DNA of 64,000 bases from Lycorma delicatula. Its lineage: Eukaryota; Arthropoda; Insecta; Hemiptera; Fulgoridae. The position numbers and the translations under genes were made by a program. The notes beneath the pieces are model-generated. The model did no database searches and had not been told where the DNA came from. It saw only the letters and a list, made by a program, of their open reading frames with translations. Shown here one piece after another: positions 56,772 through 64,000 of this stretch. Position 1 is the stretch's first letter. Each line of letters opens with the position of its first letter. Where the stretch lies: assembly GCF_047948215.1 (NCBI RefSeq), contig NC_134460.1, positions 11,923,001 through 11,987,000 on the forward strand. The letters run 5' to 3'.

Positions 56772-59634
56772 GTACCTCAGTTGCGTTACATATTGTATAA
56801 CCGTGGAAAGACTATGGTAGATAATGTAATGTGATAAATTAATGTTTTCTTTTCGGTTTTAATACGCTGCTTTCATTCTCAAGGAAAAATATTAAACGAC
56901 ATGTTGAAGTAAATAATATTTTCCTGATTTCATTTGAGCCATGATGTTTTTTCTTCTCTCATGGAAGCCTGAATTCAATATTTTTTTCGATTTTATAAAA
57001 ATATTGATTTCATCAAAATTAATTATAACGTATTTCTATAATTGAATTTATTTTATATTTATAATCTTATTGACCGATTTTAAATTTTAATGTGTGGTAA
57101 TAATTTATCAGTTATAGTTCAGGTTTCAAGCTCTTAATGTAACATTTTAATTAGTTTACTTTGTTGAAAGTTTCTTGGGGAAATTTACGCTGTTTCTTGA
57201 GAATTAATTTCCTCTCGTATTTTAATAACATTGTCATAACGATAGAAACCAGTACGCATACTTACCCGTATTAAATTCGTGTTGTTTATTTTATATTACA
57301 GCATGTGAGTTAATATTACTGTATTTTTTATAAGATACTATTATGGATTAACGAGCAAAATACATCGGCTGCCTTTGAAAATGTCACATTTTAAATTTCT
57401 AAAACCGGAATCTTTTTAATTATCTTTCGTTCGGTTAACAAAATTTTTATTTTTTTTCTTCAAAATTTAACACCTCCCAAAGTAAACGAAATTAATTTTT
57501 CGTTTAAAACCTTTTATAAAGAAATGTTTCATATTAAAATGCATCCTTAAAAAAGTAGGTTTAAGGAATAAAGTAGTTTCTCGTTTTTATTTTTTTTTAG
57601 TAACCGAATATACTATTGTATACCGGTAAGCCAAGCCCTATGAATTGCACTAAATATTCAATTCATAAATGATACCTTTAATTTCTTTATCTCAAGGGCT
57701 GGCAGTATAATATGCATTACTACTCTCAGAGAAACGAACCGTAAATATCGCCACATGTATCTGGCATCCTCTATGTGCATTACAATGATTGTGAGAGATA
57801 GTATAAGCGATTAATTAATTTCTTTCTACTTTTGAAACAGTGTATATACATTCAAGGTCTTCTTACTCAGCAGGGAAAAGTATTCTTCGTGAGCTTATTT
57901 TATATAAAATCTACAGTGCTGAGGAGGCTTAATATCAGGGCGAAATTGTTTTCCAAAAGTAAGAATTAGTATTTCAGTAGCCGACTGTTTTGTTGCAAAT
58001 TTTTCTTAATTTATTAAATTATTTTCAAAAATATAGATTATGTTTTGTTTATAACTTACTGTATGATTATTCTGTATAAACTTTTATTTCGTCTTCCATG
58101 TAAAAAACACCGTCTTCATTTAGTATAATCGGTGTAATTGATAAATTATGACCAGAATAACAAAGCGATTGTAAAAAAAAAAATGATTATAAGCTTTTTA
58201 TTTTTAATAACACCTTTCGGCGGTTCGTTTGGCAGTTAATGCAAATTTCATTACATTTATCTTAAGGAGATTATATAATTTAATTATAAAAATTGAACGC
58301 CGTTAATTTATGGAAATTTCTTTTAGATTAAACAAATTTTTCTGTATAAAAATAATTACTTGTCTTTATCAACAGTTATCACTTCATAATCGATTCGTAA
58401 ATTGATTCGCTTAAAATTGTTTTCTTTTTTTTAATTTAAAAGTAATATTAAAACTGCAGCAGTATTAATTGAATATTGAAATCGTGATCGCTAAGCTTTT
58501 AAAAAATGGGTTTTTAATCCAATAGCCGTAATTTCGATTTAAATTGGAGTCGGTTAAAATGTATAGTGTAATCTATTGATGTTTCTTCTATCCAGTGAAA
58601 TACACAGTTACTAATAATTATTGATTTGCAAATTAAATACATTCGGGTACGGTCTTCTAGTTAAACGTAACTTAAGCAAAGAAATGAGATCCCACGAATT
58701 ATATTACTACACCGAATAAAGAATCAAATATTTGTTTCGACTCATAATTGCTATTATTTATTTATTAAAAATATTAAAGGGAAACGTTTAAAAATTATTA
58801 AAATTATAATTAACTGGCGTTTTTAAAAGATTTCAAAGAGGTTTCCATCGAAACCTCTCTGTGCATCTAATTCAAAGCGCTTCTAATCTAAACAAAGATG
58901 AGCCCAAACAACATCGATCAAGTTTAGAAAACAAAAAGAAAAGAAAATCCAAAAAATAGTCTTTCCAGTTACACACATCATAACTAATCAAACAATGAAA
59001 TAAATCAAAAACCAACAAAAAGTCAAAAAATAAATCTTTTTTAAACCGTTCCGGAGATTTTAATGACGCTTTTCTTATGAATAGAAAATTTTGTTTTCTA
59101 AAGAACCAAGAAAATAAACAGGCGTTATCTAACTAACTAAGCATATAACATATGTAATCGTGCGTTGAGTTTTTTTCAGCGCAATTTAATCGGTACATGT
59201 AATGAATGATATTAATACTTTTTTTTTCAAATAATTTAAATATTTTTCATTACAAATAACGAAACTAAGCTATCAATAATAATAAATAATTACTGTAATA
59301 AACTATTTATCGTTGACATTGACAATGAGAATAATAAAATCGATTAACTACTTATCTCCTCTTAAATTAATCTATCAGAAGTTTTCTTTTTAGTTTCTAG
59401 ATCAAATAACCATTAATCAATCAAGTATTTTTTTTTCTACTAAATACCGATTCAGTTTTGACGATGTTACATTTACAACTTGAAAATAGTTAAGAGCATA
59501 CCTTAATGTTTGTAAATTATAGCAGAAATTTCTTTAAACTGATTTTATTTGGGAAAAATAACGTAAAGTTATTAAAATTATTAACTCTTACTATATTGGT
59601 AAAAGTTTTCCCCTTTATTAATCGATCAGACAAT
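56772..59634. other. unassigned intronic DNA
   Basis: Mostly AT-rich, with a 9-bp hairpin (AGAGGTTTC/GAAACCTCT) at 58837-58858. A more balanced piece at 57620-57940 shows no motif. No exon supported. Confidence 0.4.
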
Positions 59635-60887
59635 TTATATCCACTTTTCTTTTTTTTGTCTTGTGCTAGTCGTTTCATTTGAGTATACCCTCTACATCCT
59701 ACATCCCCAACAATTTGTTTTACATATTCCAAACGTGGCCTGCCTACACAATTTTTCCCTTCTACCTGTCCTTCCAATATTAAAGCGACTATTCCAGGAT
59801 GTCTTAGTATGTGGCCTATAAGTCTGTCTCTTCTTTTAACTATATTTTTCCAAACGCTTCTTTCCTCATCTATTTGCCGCAATACCTCTTGATTTGTCAC
59901 TTTATCCACCCATCTGATTTTTAACATTCTCCTATAGCACCGCATTTCAAAAGCTTCTAATCTTTTCTTCTCAGATACTCCGATCGTCCAAGTTTCACTT
60001 CCATATAAAGCGACACTCCATACATACACTTTCAAAAATCTTTTCCTGACATTTAAATTAATTTTTGATGTAAACAAATTATATTTCTTACTGAAGGCTC
60101 GTTTAGCTTGTGCTATTCGGCATTTTATATCGCTCCTGCTTCGTCCATCTTTAGTAATTTTACTTCCCAAATAACAAAATTCTTCTACCTCCATAATCTT
60201 TTCTCCTCCTATTTTCACATTCAGCGGTCCATCTTTGTTATTTCTACTACATTTCATTACTTTTGTTTTGTTCTTGTTTATTTTCATGCGATAGTTCTTG
60301 CGTAGGACTTCATCTATGCCGTTCATTGTTTCTTCTAAATCCTTTTTACTCTCGGCTAGAATTACTATATCATCAGCAAATCGTAGCATCTTTATCTTTT
60401 CACCTTGTACTGTTACTCCGAATCTAAATTGTTCTTTAACATCATTAACTGCTAGTTCCATGTAAAGATTAAAAAGTAACGGCGATAGGGAACATCCTTG
60501 TTGGACTCCTTTTCTTATTAGGGCTTCTTTCTTATGTTCTTCAATTGTTATTGTTGCTGTTTGGTTCCTGTACATGTTAGCAATTGTTCTTCTATCTCTG
60601 TATTTGAACCCTAATTTTTTTAAAATGCTGAACATTTTATTCCAGTCTACGTTATCGAAAGCCTTTTCTAGGTCTATAAACGCCAAGTATGTCGGTTTGT
60701 TTTTCTTTAATCTTCCTTCTACTATTAATCTGAGGCCTAAAATTGCTTCCCTTGTCCCTATACTTTTCCTGAAACCAAATCGGTCTTCTCCTAACACTTC
60801 TTCCACTCTCCTCTCAATTCTTCTGTATAAAATTCTAGTTAAGATTTTTGATGCATGACTAGTTAAACTAATTGTTGTTATATCCAC
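59517..60887 (-). CDS. LINE A reverse transcriptase, uninterrupted fragment fused to flanking DNA
   Basis: This is the longest clean LINE A frame in the window. The first five residues come from the flanking duplication. The RT then begins at SLTSHASKILTRILYRRIER and runs through LAFIDLEKAFDNVDW (motif A), KGVQQGCSLSPLLFNLYM (motif B, with Gln for the usual Arg), MLRFADDIVILAES (motif C), VYVWSVALYGSETWT and ILRHPGIVALILEGQVEG. The last roughly 45 residues, after the internal deletion and A-tail, are read from host DNA. Catalytic motifs are intact, but the endonuclease and RT entry motif are missing, so autonomous movement is unlikely. Confidence 0.9.
   Translation of the reverse strand: MDITTISLTSHASKILTRILYRRIERRVEEVLGEDRFGFRKSIGTREAILGLRLIVEGRLKKNKPTYLAFIDLEKAFDNVDWNKMFSILKKLGFKYRDRRTIANMYRNQTATITIEEHKKEALIRKGVQQGCSLSPLLFNLYMELAVNDVKEQFRFGVTVQGEKIKMLRFADDIVILAESKKDLEETMNGIDEVLRKNYRMKINKNKTKVMKCSRNNKDGPLNVKIGGEKIMEVEEFCYLGSKITKDGRSRSDIKCRIAQAKRAFSKKYNLFTSKINLNVRKRFLKVYVWSVALYGSETWTIGVSEKKRLEAFEMRCYRRMLKIRWVDKVTNQEVLRQIDEERSVWKNIVKRRDRLIGHILRHPGIVALILEGQVEGKNCVGRPRLEYVKQIVGDVGCRGYTQMKRLAQDKKKKSGYKLSDRLIKGKTFTNIVRVNNFNNFTLFFPNKISLKKFLL
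59647..60877 (-). mobile_element. LINE A copy 7, 5'-truncated, with 12-bp TSD
   Basis: TTATATCCACTT at 59635-59646 recurs at 60878-60889. The copy lacks about 46 bases near its 3' end, including the terminal hairpin; the sequence jumps from TTTTGTCTT to GTGCTAGTCG. The A-tail is a T-run at 59648-59656. Confidence 0.93.
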
Positions 60888-60889
60888 TT

Positions 60890-61390
60890 AGTGTTACTAT
60901 TTGGGTGTACCTTGCCTGTAAAATAACGTATCACTTATTGATTTATTTGGGAAGATTTGTTGACTTAACAGTAATAATCCCTGAATTTTTATCTACAGCT
61001 ATTGTAAATATTTCTTCTACAATATATCTGTTAAATAAATATTTAGGATTTTATTTTTCGGTAGGCTAAATATCTATAACTTGAAAAACATGTTAAATCA
61101 ATATTTAACTTTATTTTACTTTAAAAAAACCCCTTTTTAAATTTATCATTTACTTAATATATTTATTTATATTACCCGGCAGTAAATTAAATAATGAATG
61201 GATTCAATTATAATATTGATGATAACCGGAGTATTTTTCAAGTAAGTTAAAAAAACTTAACATATAGATTTTAAATTATTTTACTAGTGAAACGAACAAA
61301 TATATATATATATATATATATATTTCATTAAGTAATAGTTTAAAGAGGAGACGGTTTGTCTGTGATACTGACATATCTGTCGTTAAACAG
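60890..61390. other. unassigned intronic DNA up to the splice acceptor
   Basis: It contains a TA tract at 61301-61323 and ends in CTGTCGTTAAACAG, a plausible acceptor. Confidence 0.45.
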
Positions 61391-61522
61391 TTGACGTCAC
61401 TGAAATGGAGCGTCGTATGGAAGAGGAACAAAGACGTCGACGTCTGTTAACTACAGGAGAAACACAAGTACCGAGAGATTATGTAAAATTGAAAACAACA
61501 TCTTCATCTCCTAAACGAAAAG
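61391..61522 (+). CDS. candidate host gene, second coding exon
   Basis: Preceded by an AG acceptor and open in the phase left by the exon at 49853-50000, it reads VDVTEMERRMEEEQRRRRLL then TTGETQVPRDYVKLKTTSSS and PKRK. It is strongly charged, with a short helical, coiled-coil-like MERRMEEEQRRRR stretch followed by a Ser/Thr-rich basic tail. The exon may end at 61522 before GTTAAT (phase 1 again), in which case the gene continues beyond. Alternatively the frame runs on two codons to TAA at 61526. I favour the first because the ending resembles a linker rather than a C-terminus. The protein family is not recognised. The window then shows no further convincing exon. Confidence 0.55.
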
Positions 61523-61525
61523 GTT

Positions 61526-63309
61526 AATGAACTTTTTAACAAAAAAAAAAAAAAAAAAATTAAGTTCACGCTTTAATAATTGTATTCTTTAAGATTATTA
61601 TTGTTTTGTATAATGATTAATTTAATTATAAACTTATAATTACTAATTGATTTTAACTTATTTTAATTTTAAACCTAGATTTAATTTGTACCAACAATTA
61701 CTAAAAATCTATTATTATAATATTGATTATTACGACATATGTAGAGGATTTATTTTACTGATTGGAGGATTTCATAACCTATTTTTCGTTATTATTATTA
61801 CACGTAATTTTTTTTTAAATTATGAATAACTCCTATTTCTATGAATAAATTTTAAAGAAAAAACATTGCTTTTCATTTAATTGATAAATGGGGTTTTTAA
61901 TATCAATAAATTCCATGAAAATAGATAGCTTTATCTTCATATCTTTTTCTTTCTAGAATTAATCTGACCATTAAAACCGCTTCTCTCTTATCCCGTGCTT
62001 TATCTGATATCGAAGTTTTTATCGTGTAATAAATCTCTCCACTCTTGGTTTATTCTTGTTAAACATAAATTATTCTACAAGGAGTATTTAGCCATAAATA
62101 TATTTAAAAAAAAAAACGTAACTTTTCGTTTATTTGTTAGGATAACGCATAGCTAATACAATATCGTGACTATTATATTTTCGTTGTAGTCAGATAGATA
62201 GAATATGATTATTGTATCTATATTATAATTATTTTTATTTTTAAACATCATTTTATTAATTTACCTTATTTTATCGTTAAAGAGTTTAAAATTCGAAATT
62301 TTTTAATGACTTCTTTCTTTTCACCTTAAATGAACTACCTCTCCGTTGAAGAGGTTTATTTTGTAATTATTTGAGAGAGAAAATTTTTCATTTAAATATT
62401 ATTTGAATTTTTCCCGGTATAATTGGTTCCAATTAAGATGTACAATAGAAAACTAATTAATTTTGATATTTTTAAACTTACGTTACTATGGAATTTAAAA
62501 AATGTTTTTTTTTTATTTGATGGTTTCCTGTAATGATGTTTAATTTTTGGAAATTATTTGAATTACTCACTAACGTTATAAAATTCAATGTAATGGAGTA
62601 TGCGAAACCTAATTAATTACAATTATTAAAAAATATATAAATTAAAAATTTTACAATTCATCGAAAAGTCTTGTATGTATTAAGATTTTTAAAATTATTC
62701 CTTTTTTAATGAAAATATTAACTGTTTTCCACGAAAAAAAGGAAATAATATTGCATCTTACAAAAATAAATGTAGAGATGCTAAACTTTCAAGTTCGTGA
62801 AACGGTAAAATAAAAATTAAAGAAAACGTTTTTGATTGTTGAACTTAATTCATTTTACGTTGCTATGGAGATATTTTAATCAGTTGTTTTAAAATATTTG
62901 TTTTTCTTAATTAAAATTTCCGTCTTCAGAATAGTTTCAATCAAATCTTTTTGTATTATAAAAGATGAATTTGATTTTTACTCTTACAGGCTTACTTACA
63001 AGGAAACTACAGGCTTACTTTCAATTACGTTTATATTTTTTTGTAATGTAATTACAGATAAATTTTTCAACTTTTGAAGATTTTGAGATATAAAAGACAC
63101 TAAATGATAGTTCCAATTCATTTACATAGAAATCTATTTATTATTATTTTTTTTTTAAATTTAATAAAAGTAAAACAATCAATTTTTTTTTTAAATTAAT
63201 AAGAAATTATTTTCAAGTTACTTGAAATCTATTTTTAAAATAATCATAATTTAAAATTTTTCTTAATGTATACGTTGCAGTCTGTTCAACTAGTGAACAA
63301 TAAGTAACC
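61526..63309. other. unassigned AT-rich DNA
   Basis: An A-run lies at 61540-61559. ACAGGCTTACTT occurs twice near 62987 and 63009. No further exon could be supported. Confidence 0.4.
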
Positions 63310-63470
63310 CACTCACGGCCCAAGGATACGAGGATGATATGTATGACATGTAGGTGATTTAATCTTGTACAGACTCAAGCAGAATATTCCTTTAGATTGT
63401 TAATTGAACTCCGACTGCCAAAGTCCACCGGTATCAATTGTCTAGTATTCATATCCGAATAAAAGCGACT
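63310..63470 (-). mobile_element. tRNA-derived SINE, old partial copy
   Basis: The minus strand carries the central and 3' parts of the SINE family with many substitutions: ATACTAGACAATTGATACCG corresponds to the ATACTAGATCGTGGATACCG block of the others. The tRNA-like head is missing. Confidence 0.65.
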
Positions 63471-64000
63471 AATTGTATAATCGTAATTGAAATTATGATT
63501 ATACATAAAAAAATTATTTTTCAATTGAAACTGAAAAATAATTTTTTGTTAACATGCTTTTTTTTATATATTTAAATGGCTTATCGTCCAACTCATTCCA
63601 CTTTCAGTTCTATCAGTAGAAACAACTGGTAAATTGATTGATGACATATTGAATTAAATGACGTATTAATGAGCAGTATTTTAAAATTTAAATATTGTTA
63701 AAGTCAAGATTAGAATTATTGTTTAGTACTGGTTTGTTTTACAAATAATAAGGCATATAAAATGAAATAATTGCTAATAAAACTATAGTTGAAAAGGTTA
63801 TTTAATTTATGACTTCTTTATTAGTTACAAAAATAAATATGATACATAGTTTTTAAAAACTAAATAAGTAAACCCAATTTTAATAATTGAACACTTATAG
63901 TATTTTGTTTTTGTCAAGTTAATCAAGCTTTGTAATTTATTTTCGGAATTTTTTGTTGTTATACAAGCAGTATTAGGTTTTATCGTTGGTAAATATGTCA
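63471..64000. other. unassigned AT-rich DNA
   Basis: Nothing recognisable. Confidence 0.4.

Noticed and set aside
1..64000. Prokaryotic operons, rRNA genes or integrated viral genes
   Set aside because: No gene clusters, ribosome-binding sites, rRNA segments or viral domains were seen. All longer frames are explained by retrotransposons or transposases.
1..64000. Reading the window as a piRNA cluster
   Set aside because: The mix of elements is suggestive, but both strands are used without bias and no small-RNA data are at hand, so sequence alone cannot support it.

Overview
The window looks like AT-rich nuclear DNA from an insect, possibly a hemipteran. That rests on the spectrum of mobile elements, the many (TA)n tracts, and the absence of operons or ribosome-binding sites. 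I cannot name the species. Almost everything recognisable is a transposable element or its remains. I see one plausible host gene, represented by two small exons.

Layout. 0-10 kb: an inverted pair of tRNA-derived SINEs, a decayed Jockey-type LINE on the minus strand, a complete-length but dead mariner (TA-flanked, about 1.29 kb), two more SINEs with clear target-site duplications (TSDs), and a tRNA-like sequence. 10-20 kb: a 5'-truncated R1-clade LINE with a 407-codon open reading frame, two copies of an unclassified 700-bp repeat (called D here), a LINE reverse transcriptase (RT) fragment, another SINE, and the first long copy of an RTE/CR1-like LINE (called A here). That copy sits between two 235-bp direct repeats. 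20-30 kb: a decayed TcMar/DDE transposase, a second mariner remnant, a third D copy, and a composite nest. In the nest a Tc1/mariner-superfamily element with about 300-bp terminal inverted repeats carries a LINE A copy inside its transposase gene and an R1-clade LINE inside its right terminal repeat.

30-49 kb: a decayed LINE A copy, a TATA-containing promoter-like stretch near 33.08 kb, long AT-rich DNA with microsatellites, D copies at 35.3 and 46.1 kb, a LINE tail at 37 kb, a LINE A copy with one nonsense codon at 41.5-43 kb, a pair of strong hairpins at 45.4-45.6 kb and a 66-bp tandem repeat at 47.1 kb. 49-64 kb: the host gene candidate has a first coding exon at 49853-50000 and a second at 61391-61522, with compatible phases. 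The 11.4-kb intron between them holds a Jockey fragment, an R1-clade remnant, two LINE A copies and a large AT-rich island.

How the pieces relate. LINE A has seven copies. All are cut at the 5' end, and most end in the same small 3' hairpin plus an A-tail and have TSDs of 8-12 bp. The copy with a 235-bp duplication is the exception and is the most unusual structure in the window. The nested element gives a clear order of events: DNA transposon first, LINEs later. No CRISPR, rRNA gene or viral gene was recognised. No complete undescribed system was found. The best candidates for something new are the D repeat family, the long duplication around LINE A, and the DNA transposon with long terminal repeats.
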